NCBI GenBank assembly: GCA_024401945.1
Contig: JAKSKC010000015.1
Coordinates: 1 to 21,537, forward strand
Reading direction: 5' to 3'
Length of the DNA stretch: 21,537 nt
DNA from: Bacteroidales bacterium
Lineage (GTDB): Bacteria; Bacteroidota; Bacteroidia; Bacteroidales; UBA932
Numbering within the stretch: the stretch's first letter is position 1; each line of letters starts with the position of its first letter. Shown here piece after piece: positions 14,298 to 21,537 of the stretch. The translations under genes and the position numbers were made by a program. A model generated the notes under the pieces. It worked only from the letters and a program-made list of their open reading frames with translations. It did not search any database and was not told where the DNA came from.

Positions 14298-16700
14298 ATG
14301 AAGAGAATATACGCGACACTCCTTTTTCTGCTCTGCTGCATCGGAGCATCCGCCCAGATGACGGACGACGCCGTGATAGATTATCTCAAGTCCGGCCTTG
14401 CCTCGGGCAAGACCGAGAGGCAGATAGGGACCGAACTCCTGCTCAAGGGAGTTACCAGGGAGCAGATAGAGGGCATCCGTACAAAACTCGAAGCGGAGAA
14501 GCACGCGGAATCCAACCTGGCCGATCAGTCCATCGCGGGACAGGTCGTGGAGCGCCACAGCAGCAGTTTCAGGAGAAGCGGCGGAATGGAGGGCTCCGAC
14601 GGCAGCATCCCGCCTTCAAACCGTGAAATCATCGACACTGCCGAAATATACGGACACAGCGTGTTCAACGGCCGTACCCTGACATTCGAACCGAATGAGA
14701 ACGTGGCCACACCGCGCAATTACGTCCTCGGCCCCGGGGACCAGGTGGTGATCGAGATATGGGGGGACAACGAGGCCTCCATCACCCGCACCATCACTCC
14801 GGAAGGGAGGATCAGCATAAGCCAGGTCGGCCCGATACATCTCAGCGGGCTTACCATCAAGGATGCGCGGGCAAGGATACGCAAGGCGCTGGCCGGAAAA
14901 TATTCCGGGATCTCCGGGGGCAATTCCAACTCGGAGGTCAGCGTGACCCTCGGTCAGATAAGGACCATCCAGGTCAACATACTCGGGGATGTGGTCACAC
15001 CGGGCACCTACCGCATATCTCCTTTCTCGACGGTCTTCCACGCGCTCTACCGCGCCGGGGGAGTGACCAGGACGGGAACACTGCGCGCCATCGAGGTGGT
15101 GCGCGGAGGCAGGAAACTCCAGCCGGTCGACGTCTATGAATACCTTTTCTCCGGGAACTCCAAGACCGACATTCGTCTGGAGGAGGGGGATGTTATCATC
15201 GTCAAACCCTACCGCAACATAGTGAGGATAAGGGGGAACGTGCGTCGTCCGATGCTCTATGAGATGGATGACTGCGAGACTCTCGACAAACTCCTGGAAT
15301 ACGCGGGGGGATTCACCGGAGACGCTTACAGCGAAGATATCAACATCGTCAGGACGGCGGGCGCCCAGCAGGTTCTGACCGTGGCGGCCGGCGATGCTGC
15401 GTCATTCGCCCTGGCTGACGGGGACATAGTGACGGTCGGTACATCCCTCGAGCGTTTCTCCAACAGGCTCGAGATAAGGGGACACGTCCTGCGCCCGGGG
15501 CTCTATCAGCTCGGGGACGGCATACAGTCCGTAAAACAGCTCATCGAACGTGCCGGAGGCCTGGCCGAGGATGCATTCAAGGGCAGGGCCATAATCCTCC
15601 GCGAGACCGAGGACCTGTCGCTCGAGACGGTGTCCTTCAATCCGGGAGCTGTCCTCGAAGGGACGGCTGAGGATATAGTCCTCCACCGGAACGACGTGGT
15701 CGTGATTTCCGGCGTGCACGAACTCAACGACAGGGGAACCCTCACCATAAACGGCTATGTGGCCAATCCCGGGGAGTTCAAGTTCTCTGACAACACCACC
15801 ATCGAAGACCTCATACTTCAGGCGGGAGGCCTTCTCGACGGAGCTTCCACAGCCCGCGTCGACGTGGCCCGCCGCGTACTTGACCCCAACAGCACCGAAT
15901 CATCCAGTGTCCTGGGTCAGACATATTCCTTCCCTATCGAGAACGGGCTTGCCGAAGGCAGCGGAAAAGGCTTCATCCTGGAACCTTACGACGTAGTCAG
16001 CGTACGCCGCAGCCCGGGGTACAGGGAACAGTCCTACGTGTCCGTCGAGGGCGAGGTGACATTCCCGGGGGAATACGTACTGATAAGCACGGATGAGAAG
16101 GTCTCCGACCTCATCAGACGGGCCGGCGGAATAACAAATATGGCGTATCTCAAGGGAGGACTGCTGATCCGCAGGACCACGACCGAGGAATATACCCTCA
16201 ATTCCGCCACCCGCAGACTTGTCGGACACGGCGGAGGAAGGGATTCGGTGTCAGTGGAGAAACTGTCCTTCAGCGACCATTACACCCTCGGAATAGACCT
16301 TCAGAAGGCGGTTGACAATCCGGGTTCCGAGAATGACCTGATACTCAATGCGAACGACAGGATAGTGGTGCCGAGATACCTCAGCACGGTCCGCATCCAG
16401 GGAGACGTAATGTACCCGAACACAGTGCTCTATATGCCTGACAGGGGCCTGTCCTACTACATCAACATGGCCGGAGGCTACGGGGCCCGTGCCAAGAAGG
16501 GCAAGGTCTACATCGTCTATATGAACGGCAATGTCTCAAGGGCCAGAAAGTCCAACGCCCGCATAGAACCGGGCTGCGAGATAGTCGTTCCGTCCAAGGA
16601 GAAGCACGAGAAGATGACGACGGCCGAGTGGCTGGCCATAGCCAATTCCTCCGCATCCCTTGCCACAACGATCGCTACAATCGGAAACATCATCAAATGA
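14298..16700 (+). CDS. polysaccharide export outer membrane protein, six SLBB domains
   Basis: An 800-residue Wza-type export protein. The signal peptide MKRIYATLLFLLCCIGASAQ has an AXA-like cut and no lipobox. A helical charged segment follows (21-75). The polysaccharide export domain (about 138-225) starts RNYVLGPGDQVVIEIWGD. Six SLBB units follow, each a G-x-V..PG-Y strand pair ending in AGG: AGG at 253, 336, 419, 509, 609 and 725. The C-terminus has a mildly hydrophobic segment (SSASLATTIATIGNIIK). The protein should form the periplasm-spanning channel for capsule or exopolysaccharide. E. coli Wza is about 380 residues with fewer SLBB units; the long multi-SLBB form is usual in Bacteroidetes. 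Its stop overlaps the Wzz-type ATG by four bases. It is divergent from the peptide-processing cassette. Confidence 0.92.
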   Translation: MKRIYATLLFLLCCIGASAQMTDDAVIDYLKSGLASGKTERQIGTELLLKGVTREQIEGIRTKLEAEKHAESNLADQSIAGQVVERHSSSFRRSGGMEGSDGSIPPSNREIIDTAEIYGHSVFNGRTLTFEPNENVATPRNYVLGPGDQVVIEIWGDNEASITRTITPEGRISISQVGPIHLSGLTIKDARARIRKALAGKYSGISGGNSNSEVSVTLGQIRTIQVNILGDVVTPGTYRISPFSTVFHALYRAGGVTRTGTLRAIEVVRGGRKLQPVDVYEYLFSGNSKTDIRLEEGDVIIVKPYRNIVRIRGNVRRPMLYEMDDCETLDKLLEYAGGFTGDAYSEDINIVRTAGAQQVLTVAAGDAASFALADGDIVTVGTSLERFSNRLEIRGHVLRPGLYQLGDGIQSVKQLIERAGGLAEDAFKGRAIILRETEDLSLETVSFNPGAVLEGTAEDIVLHRNDVVVISGVHELNDRGTLTINGYVANPGEFKFSDNTTIEDLILQAGGLLDGASTARVDVARRVLDPNSTESSSVLGQTYSFPIENGLAEGSGKGFILEPYDVVSVRRSPGYREQSYVSVEGEVTFPGEYVLISTDEKVSDLIRRAGGITNMAYLKGGLLIRRTTTEEYTLNSATRRLVGHGGGRDSVSVEKLSFSDHYTLGIDLQKAVDNPGSENDLILNANDRIVVPRYLSTVRIQGDVMYPNTVLYMPDRGLSYYINMAGGYGARAKKGKVYIVYMNGNVSRARKSNARIEPGCEIVVPSKEKHEKMTTAEWLAIANSSASLATTIATIGNIIK

Positions 16701-17848
16701 CAGATATGGACAACCAAACTATCAACCAGCGTGAAGTAGACACATCGTACTATGTTCGCAAAGCTCTGCGCGAGTGGAAATTCATACTCAAAGTATGCGT
16801 CATAGCCGCCGTTGTGGGAGTTGTGATGGCAATGAGCGCCGTAAGCACCTACACCTCGAAGGTCGTCGTGGCCCCGGAAATCACCCAGAGGGCATCAAGC
16901 AGCAGTCTCTCTTCCCTGGCCAATATGGCAGGGATCAATCTCCGCAACATGATTTCGACCACGGACGCGATGCATCCGGACATCTATCCCGAGATCGTGA
17001 AGTCAGTTCCGTTCATAACCGACCTTTTCGAAGTTCCTGTTGAATTCACACGCGAAGGGGAGACAATATCCACGACATATTTCGATTATCTGTCAGAATA
17101 CAGCCGTGCTCCCTGGTATGCCTTTGTGCTGTCCCTTCCTGCAAGGGCCGTAGGTGCGGTGGCCGGACTTTTCTCCCCGGACAAGGACGTTGAGGAAGGA
17201 GAGGATGAAAAGCTCGAGGTTGATACATCGAACCTTACCCGAAAGCAGTCCGCCGTGGCGAAGCGCATATCCAAGCGCATCAACGTTGTCTTTGACAACA
17301 AGACCTGCCTCATAAACATGTCGGTGACCGACCAGGACCCGAAGATCGCCTGCCAGATCGCCCGCTGCATAGTGGAAAACCTTGAGAAATATGTGGTGTC
17401 ATACCGTACCGAGAAGGCGCGGCACGACCTCGCGTACTACGAACAGCTCTATGCTGATGCAAGGGATGACTATTTCGACGCGCAGCAGAACTACGCGCGT
17501 TACGTCGATTCCAACCATGGCATCGTCCGTCAGGCTGTGCTCGTGGAACGCGAGCGTCTCCAGAACGAGGCGAACCTCAAGTACAAGCTTTACAATTCCG
17601 TTGCCCAGGAACTCCAGCAGGCCCAGGCCAAAGTTCAGCTCGAGACTCCGGTCTGCGCAGTGCTCCAGCCGCCTACCGCGGCCCATCACGACAATGAGTC
17701 AGGCTTCAAGACCCTGGTGATATGGATATTCCTCGGTCTTTTCGTCGCTGTATTCTGGGTTCTTTACGGCAGGGGACTGTGGAAGAGGATAAAGAGCGGT
17801 GACATACTCAAGGAACCCGAAGACAGGGAACCGATAGACATAATGTAA
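16697..17848 (+). CDS. Wzz-type chain-length determinant protein
   Basis: A 383-residue inner-membrane protein with two membrane segments flanking a large periplasmic domain: about 29-49 (FILKVCVIAAVVGVVMAMSA) and near the C-terminus (TLVIWIFLGLFVAVFWVLYG). In between are the Wzz-like start (YTSKVVVAPEITQRASSSSL), a central variable part, and a helical region (EKARHDLAYYEQLYADARDD through LYNSVAQELQQAQAKVQLE) with coiled-coil character, ending in the conserved Pro-rich TPVCAVLQPPTA before the second segment. It should set polysaccharide length together with the export protein. There is no cytoplasmic tyrosine kinase domain after the second segment. The ATG at 16697 overlaps the preceding stop (ATGA). 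A longer upstream reading from 16628 would run inside the export gene and is rejected. Confidence 0.9.
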   Translation: MTDMDNQTINQREVDTSYYVRKALREWKFILKVCVIAAVVGVVMAMSAVSTYTSKVVVAPEITQRASSSSLSSLANMAGINLRNMISTTDAMHPDIYPEIVKSVPFITDLFEVPVEFTREGETISTTYFDYLSEYSRAPWYAFVLSLPARAVGAVAGLFSPDKDVEEGEDEKLEVDTSNLTRKQSAVAKRISKRINVVFDNKTCLINMSVTDQDPKIACQIARCIVENLEKYVVSYRTEKARHDLAYYEQLYADARDDYFDAQQNYARYVDSNHGIVRQAVLVERERLQNEANLKYKLYNSVAQELQQAQAKVQLETPVCAVLQPPTAAHHDNESGFKTLVIWIFLGLFVAVFWVLYGRGLWKRIKSGDILKEPEDREPIDIM

Positions 17849-17885
17849 CAGAACAGACATAGTGTAATAAAATAAAGTTAGTGTA

Positions 17886-19967
17886 GTGAAAAGGATTTTC
17901 AGGTTAAGTTGTATCGCGCTGGCGATTGCCTGTTGCTTCAGCGCGTGCGTCAAGGAGGTGCCCCAGGTGCCTTCAGTGCAGAAGGAAGAACTCAGGATAG
18001 ATTATTCCGCTCCTGCGTTCGAGGCCGGATTCTATGTAAATCCGGAAGATGGAACAAAGACTTATCTCGAAGGAAGTAAGAATCTCTGCTGGACGGCGGA
18101 TGACCGTCTGAGCGTCTTTACATCAACTACTGACAACCGTCAGTACGTTTTCTGCGGGAACACCGGTGACCGTCAGGGACCTGTCAGGATGGTCGCTTCC
18201 GACCAGGAGATGACAGGGGAGGGCTTGGACTGCAGCTATGCCGTCTATCCCTACAATTCCACCAACAGCATCTCCGGCGAGGGAGTCCTCACCGTCACGA
18301 TGCCTGAGACGCAGAATTACAGGAAGAACAGCTTCGACAACGGCTCCAACACTATGGTCGCCGTCTGCGACGACTCTTCCAACAACTTCTCGTTCAGGAA
18401 CTCAGGCGGGTACCTCGTGCTCAAGATGTACGGCAAGGTGACTGTCAAGAATGTCACCATCACCGCCAACTCCGGGGAGAAACTTTCCGGAAAGGCCGAC
18501 ATAAGCATAAGCGGGACCAACGCTCCGGCCCTCAGGATGCACGATGATGCGTCATCAAGCGTGACCCTGGACTGCGGAAGCGGAGTGGCTCTCGCCGAAA
18601 AGGAGGCCGATGCCACGGAATTCTGGTTCGTCCTGCCTCCTGTGTCGTTCAGCAAGGGTTTCACCGTAAGCGTTACCGCATCCGACGGCAAGACCTTCTG
18701 CAAATCGAAGATAACTTCCGGCACACTTTCAAGGAACAAGGTGGTTACCACTGCACCGTTCAACGTGACGACCACCGCCGGCGAGTTCGTAGGTCTCCTC
18801 GCGGAGGAGGTTAAATACGACCTTGACGCGATAAAGGCACTGGCCAGGGAGGAACTTGGAGACATCTCGGAATATGAGGGTTTGATAAACGTGGCCAGCT
18901 TGATCGGTATCATAAAGACGGTGGTGATGAACAAGATCATATACACCACCACAGACGTCAGGGGTAATATAATCGAGGCATCAGGGATAGTGGCTTACGA
19001 CAAGGATGTTACCAAAACCGGGTTGTTCCAGAAGAATAACAAATATTCCAAACTTCTCAGCGTCCAGCACGTTACCTACGACATAGTAGGCGAGGCCCCT
19101 ACGTCACAGAAGGTGCCGTATGAAATGGCGGGTGTCTTCAAGTCCGGTGTAGATGTCGCAGTCATTGCCGACTATCTCGGCTACGGCGTCAGCCAGACGG
19201 CTGACCTGCAGCATCCTTATATGCATTCGGCTTCTACCGGCAGGGACTGCGCGAACCTCATCGAAGCGGCCCAGTCGTTCCTCTCATCAAAGAAGGGAAT
19301 CAATGCCGACTCGAATATGAAGATAGACCTCGTGGGGTATTCCCAGGGAGCCGCCGCTACGATCTCCACTCTCGTGGAACTCGAGAATCGCGGCCGCAGC
19401 ATAGGCAATATCACCGTCGGAGGCTGTCCTGCCGACCTGCTCTGCTTTATGAACAAGTTCATCGACAATCCTGACGTGTCCTATTCGAGGCTCGGATTCC
19501 TGGCTTATGTGGCCCGCGGACTGGATTACGGCGATAATCTTAATCTGGACTTCCATAATATCTTCGCTCCGAAGGTCTTCAGCAGCGGAGCTTTCGCCAA
19601 ATTCTCCACCCTCGGCGTAGGTTACTGGCACGGTCTTATAGGCAAGAATATAATGAATCTGCTTCACGAGGACTTCTTCGCCGCCGACAATGACTACAAT
19701 TCCAATGCTGACGTAAAGAAAATAATCAAATCCCTCCAGGACAATTCAGTTGTCAACCTGAGTCCTTCCAAGCGCGAGAACATAGTCCTTTACCACAGCC
19801 CGTCCGACGACACCGTCCCTTATGAATGCTCCACTGCGGCCAAGGCCAAATGGGGCTGTACTCTCAAGGACCTTGAAAAAGCAAGTCACGATGACGCAGG
19901 CATAGAATTCTATGTCAAATACGTCGGAGGAGATACAATCTGGAAACTCGCCAAGGACTATTTCTGA
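17886..19967 (+). CDS. lipoprotein: fimbrillin-like N-terminal domain fused to alpha/beta hydrolase (lipase-like)
   Basis: A 693-residue lipoprotein (lipobox FSAC, Cys21). The only usable start is GTG 17886, because an in-frame stop lies at 17868. Residues about 38-295 resemble fimbrillin-type domains: GTKTYLEGSKNLCWTADDRL and a YAVYPYNS strand, then beta repeats. Residues about 305-693 form an alpha/beta hydrolase similar to secretory lipases: YLGYGVS (430-436), nucleophile elbow GYSQG with Ser486, acid in SPSDDTVPYE (Asp641 likely), and His668 in ASHDD. All three catalytic residues are therefore in place. The enzyme should act on the cell surface as an esterase, lipase or deacylase; substrate unknown. 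It lies 37 bases after the Wzz-type gene with no promoter match between, so it may belong to the export operon and act on an acylated polymer. That last point is inference. Confidence 0.82.
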   Translation: MKRIFRLSCIALAIACCFSACVKEVPQVPSVQKEELRIDYSAPAFEAGFYVNPEDGTKTYLEGSKNLCWTADDRLSVFTSTTDNRQYVFCGNTGDRQGPVRMVASDQEMTGEGLDCSYAVYPYNSTNSISGEGVLTVTMPETQNYRKNSFDNGSNTMVAVCDDSSNNFSFRNSGGYLVLKMYGKVTVKNVTITANSGEKLSGKADISISGTNAPALRMHDDASSSVTLDCGSGVALAEKEADATEFWFVLPPVSFSKGFTVSVTASDGKTFCKSKITSGTLSRNKVVTTAPFNVTTTAGEFVGLLAEEVKYDLDAIKALAREELGDISEYEGLINVASLIGIIKTVVMNKIIYTTTDVRGNIIEASGIVAYDKDVTKTGLFQKNNKYSKLLSVQHVTYDIVGEAPTSQKVPYEMAGVFKSGVDVAVIADYLGYGVSQTADLQHPYMHSASTGRDCANLIEAAQSFLSSKKGINADSNMKIDLVGYSQGAAATISTLVELENRGRSIGNITVGGCPADLLCFMNKFIDNPDVSYSRLGFLAYVARGLDYGDNLNLDFHNIFAPKVFSSGAFAKFSTLGVGYWHGLIGKNIMNLLHEDFFAADNDYNSNADVKKIIKSLQDNSVVNLSPSKRENIVLYHSPSDDTVPYECSTAAKAKWGCTLKDLEKASHDDAGIEFYVKYVGGDTIWKLAKDYF

Positions 19968-20004
19968 TCCGGTCTTTGACTATCGGATATCAACAAGGGG
20001 TTCA

Positions 20005-20694
20005 ATGATGAAACGGACTGACTTTTTCAATAAGGAGAACCGTACTTCGTTCTTTCTTAATTTCCTGGCGGTAGTTCTCGGTATCGTAATCACTTTCGGC
20101 GGCGATGCCTTCCTGTCCCGCAGGGAGGAGAACAAGAATCTGAGCAACTGTCTGGAACTCGTTGCCAGCGAACTTGATGGGAATCTCAAGGAAATTGCTT
20201 ACTGTGACTCCCTATTCCGGCAGGAAATGCATGCGGCATACTTCCTGATAAGGTATGAGGATGACTATTCGCAGGCTCCCGCCGACAGTCTGGAGGCCTT
20301 CGCCAACACTCCTTTCACCAAGGCTGAATTCAAGACGGACACCGATGCCTTCGAACTGCTCAAGAACTCCGGGGTGCTGACCAGGATAAAGGACAAGACC
20401 CTGGCCCTGGATATCTTCAGGGCTTATGGGGAACTACAGGGTGTAATAATGTTCTGCGGAATGTTCTATGACCATAAGGAAAAATTCATAGGACCTGCTA
20501 TGAACGATGAGGTGAAGACCCTGCTCAGCAGCAACGAAATCACGGCTCCGGACCTCTGGACCGCAATGTCCTCCACCAAGGAGGGACGGCAGTACCTGCG
20601 CGAGATCCTGCGCTTCCTCAGTTCCTACAACAGCTCATACGCCCACAGCATGGTCAGCACGACAATATCCGAGATATCGGAATATGTCAAGTGA
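20005..20694 (+). CDS. single-pass membrane protein, DUF6090-like
   Basis: A 229-residue protein with a short basic N-terminus, one membrane segment at about 16-33 (FFLNFLAVVLGIVITFGG) and a polar, largely helical remainder starting RREENKNLSNCLELVASELD. This plan, an N-terminal anchor ending in a GIxIxF pattern followed by charged helices carrying Leu/Glu repeats, resembles the DUF6090 membrane proteins of Bacteroidetes, but the match is by eye. Two adjacent ATG codons (20005 and 20008) are possible starts. It follows the hydrolase gene by 37 bases in the same direction and ends before a hairpin terminator. No catalytic motif is visible. Function unknown. Confidence 0.65.
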   Translation: MMKRTDFFNKENRTSFFLNFLAVVLGIVITFGGDAFLSRREENKNLSNCLELVASELDGNLKEIAYCDSLFRQEMHAAYFLIRYEDDYSQAPADSLEAFANTPFTKAEFKTDTDAFELLKNSGVLTRIKDKTLALDIFRAYGELQGVIMFCGMFYDHKEKFIGPAMNDEVKTLLSSNEITAPDLWTAMSSTKEGRQYLREILRFLSSYNSSYAHSMVSTTISEISEYVK

Positions 20695-20836
20695 CAATGT
20701 TCGGTCTCCCTCATGGCGGCGCCTCTCCTGTAAAGCAATGAGTCATTATAGAAAGCTTCCCTGTCGTCGAACGAAGGGTAATCAGGCAGGTAAGCCAGCA
20801 GGCGAAAACGCAAATCCGATATCATCATATAAATTG

Positions 20837-20869
20837 AAAACCCTTCCAGATTATTCTGAAAGGGTTTTT
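20837..20869. terminator. bidirectional hairpin terminator
   Basis: A 12-base-pair stem (20839-20850 with 20855-20866, one G-U type wobble) around a four-base loop TTAT, flanked by an A-run on the left and a T-run on the right. On the plus strand it ends in GGGTTTTTG and can stop the operon that finishes at 20694. On the minus strand it ends in GGGTTTTC and can stop the tRNA-Asp transcript. Confidence 0.8.
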
Positions 20870-20870
20870 G

Positions 20871-20945
20871 CGGTGCGGAAGGGGCTCGAACCCTCGACCT
20901 CCGGCGTGACAGGCCGGCATTCTAACCAAGCTGAACTACCGCACC
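20871..20945 (-). tRNA. tRNA-Asp (anticodon GTC)
   Basis: A full cloverleaf on the minus strand: acceptor GGTGCGG pairing with CCGCACC, D-arm GTTCAGCTTGGTTAGAAT, anticodon stem CCGGC/GCCGG with loop CTGTCAC (anticodon GTC), and T-arm GAGGG-TTCGAGC-CCCTT. The discriminator base is G, as expected for Asp. The 3' CCA is not encoded (GCAAAA follows), as is common in this phylum. It is a single gene with its own promoter upstream and a hairpin terminator starting two bases after its 3' end. Confidence 0.96.
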
Positions 20946-20976
20946 TCGATAGTCGCTATCCCGTGGAAAGCGGATG

Positions 20977-21007
20977 CAAATATAGAGATTATTTTGCAAC
21001 CTGCAAA
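20977..21007 (-). promoter_or_regulatory. Bacteroidetes-type promoter of tRNA-Asp
   Basis: On the minus strand TTTG (21004-21007) and TATATTTG (20977-20984) are separated by exactly 19 bases, matching both the -33 and -7 consensus of the Bacteroidetes primary sigma factor. Transcription would start around 20970-20973, giving a leader of about 25 bases. That leader contains a short hairpin, GATAG-TCG-CTATC (20948-20960), just before the mature 5' end. Confidence 0.75.
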
Positions 21008-21039
21008 TTATTTCCGTCACTTTCTAACAAGTTTTTCAC

Positions 21040-21047
21040 TAAATTTG
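21040..21047 (+). promoter_or_regulatory. candidate -7 element of uvrA
   Basis: TAAATTTG is an exact TAnnTTTG match ending four bases before the GTG start of uvrA. It predicts a transcript with essentially no 5' leader. No -33 TTTG is present at the usual distance. Confidence 0.45.
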
Positions 21048-21051
21048 CACT

Positions 21052-21537
21052 GTGGCGACGGAACAGGACAACATAATAATAAAAGGCGCGAGGGTCAACA
21101 ACCTCAAGGACATCACAGTAGCTATCCCGAGAGGGAAATTTGTCGTGATAACCGGCGTGAGCGGCAGCGGCAAGTCGTCGCTTGCCTTCGACACCTTGTT
21201 CGCAGAGGGGCAGAGACGTTTCGCCCAGAGCCTCAGCTCCTATGCGAGGCAGTTCCTCGGGAGGATGAGCAAGCCGGACGTGGATATAATAGAAGGCATC
21301 CCTCCGGCCGTGGCCATCGAGCAGAAGGTCAATGTCAGGAACCCGCGCTCGACCGTCGCAACCACTTCGGAGATATATGATTATCTGCGGCTCGTCTTCG
21401 CAAGGACCGGACGTACCTTCTCCCCGGTCTCAGGCCGCGAGGTCAGATGCGACTCCGCCTCCGACGTCATCTCCTGGCTCACTGACAGGGAAGGGACTGC
21501 ATATATACTCGCGGACCTCGGATGGGACGCAAGGGAG
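21052..21537 (+). CDS. uvrA: excinuclease ABC subunit A, N-terminal 162 codons
   Basis: The frame is open from GTG 21052 to the right edge. The N-terminus is typical Uvr[21 protein letters not shown], Walker [10 protein letters not shown] (35-43), [49 protein letters not shown] and [20 protein letters not shown]. The protein is the damage-recognition ATPase of nucleotide excision repair; the rest, including the second ATPase half, lies beyond the window. An in-frame TAA at 21040 leaves GTG as the only good start. Where many UvrA proteins have a CPxCG motif, this one reads SPVSGREV, which I believe is usual for Bacteroidetes. The gene is apparently transcribed from its own promoter, divergent from tRNA-Asp. 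Confidence 0.95.
   Translation, partial: MATEQDNIIIKGARVNNLKDITVAIPRGKFVVITGVSGSGKSSLAFDTLFAEGQRRFAQSLSSYARQFLGRMSKPDVDIIEGIPPAVAIEQKVNVRNPRSTVATTSEIYDYLRLVFARTGRTFSPVSGREVRCDSASDVISWLTDREGTAYILADLGWDARE

Noticed and set aside
13136..14341. Longer 401-residue reading of the nucleotidyltransferase
   Set aside because: The extra 43 residues cross the divergent promoter region and overlap the start of the export gene; ATG 14212 fits the promoter spacing.
20695..20945. Integrated element at the tRNA-Asp 3' end
   Set aside because: No integrase gene and no repeat of the tRNA 3' end are visible; the terminator directly adjoins an intact tRNA.
21052..21537. Defective zinc site in UvrA (Ser in place of Cys)
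   Set aside because: The SPVSG form appears to be normal for UvrA of this phylum, and the rest of the N-terminus is intact.

Overview
The window looks like a chromosomal stretch from an uncultured or gut-type Bacteroidales bacterium. The reasons are the moderately high GC, the lack of Shine-Dalgarno sequences, repeated exact matches to the Bacteroidetes -7 promoter element TAnnTTTG, DUF4249 and fimbrillin-like lipoproteins, a TonB-dependent receptor, and a tRNA-Asp without an encoded CCA. The genus cannot be fixed from this sequence alone. There is no gene-free gap longer than 300 bases. I see no insertion sequence, CRISPR array, rRNA or origin.

Layout. Bases 1-3322 (minus strand) hold an outer-membrane uptake operon: TonB-dependent receptor, DUF4249 lipoprotein, then a second lipoprotein cut by the window edge. 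Bases 3409-6029 (plus) hold a CstA-type carrier overlapping a glycerate kinase by one base. Bases 6053-8659 (minus) hold a 50-residue leader-like peptide gene, with its own -7 element, followed by a large surface lipoprotein with a fimbrillin-like domain and a bacterial Ig-like domain.

Bases 8705-14212 (minus) hold a tightly packed cassette. In transcription order it is: nucleotidyltransferase, HPr-kinase-like protein, soluble S24/S26-type peptidase, PqqD-type peptide-binding protein, ABC exporter, serine hydrolase lipoprotein. The first five overlap or nearly touch. This set resembles peptide tailoring and export machinery (compare the HPr-rel-A type PqqD/HprK/nucleotidyltransferase sets found beside exopolysaccharide loci, and kinase-tailored lasso peptide clusters). 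It lacks lasso cyclase, radical SAM and C39 peptidase genes. It is the best candidate for an undescribed system here, and the 50-residue peptide downstream is its most obvious possible substrate.

Bases 14298-20694 (plus) are transcribed divergently from the cassette. They encode a six-SLBB polysaccharide export protein, a Wzz-type chain-length protein, a lipoprotein fusing a fimbrillin-like domain to an alpha/beta hydrolase, and a single-pass membrane protein. A bidirectional hairpin terminator, a tRNA-Asp gene (minus) with a near-perfect Bacteroidetes promoter, and the 5' part of uvrA close the window.

The middle 14 kb is therefore a cell-envelope region. A peptide-processing/export cassette and a polysaccharide export operon share an 85-base divergent promoter region and are flanked by fimbrillin-like surface lipoproteins.
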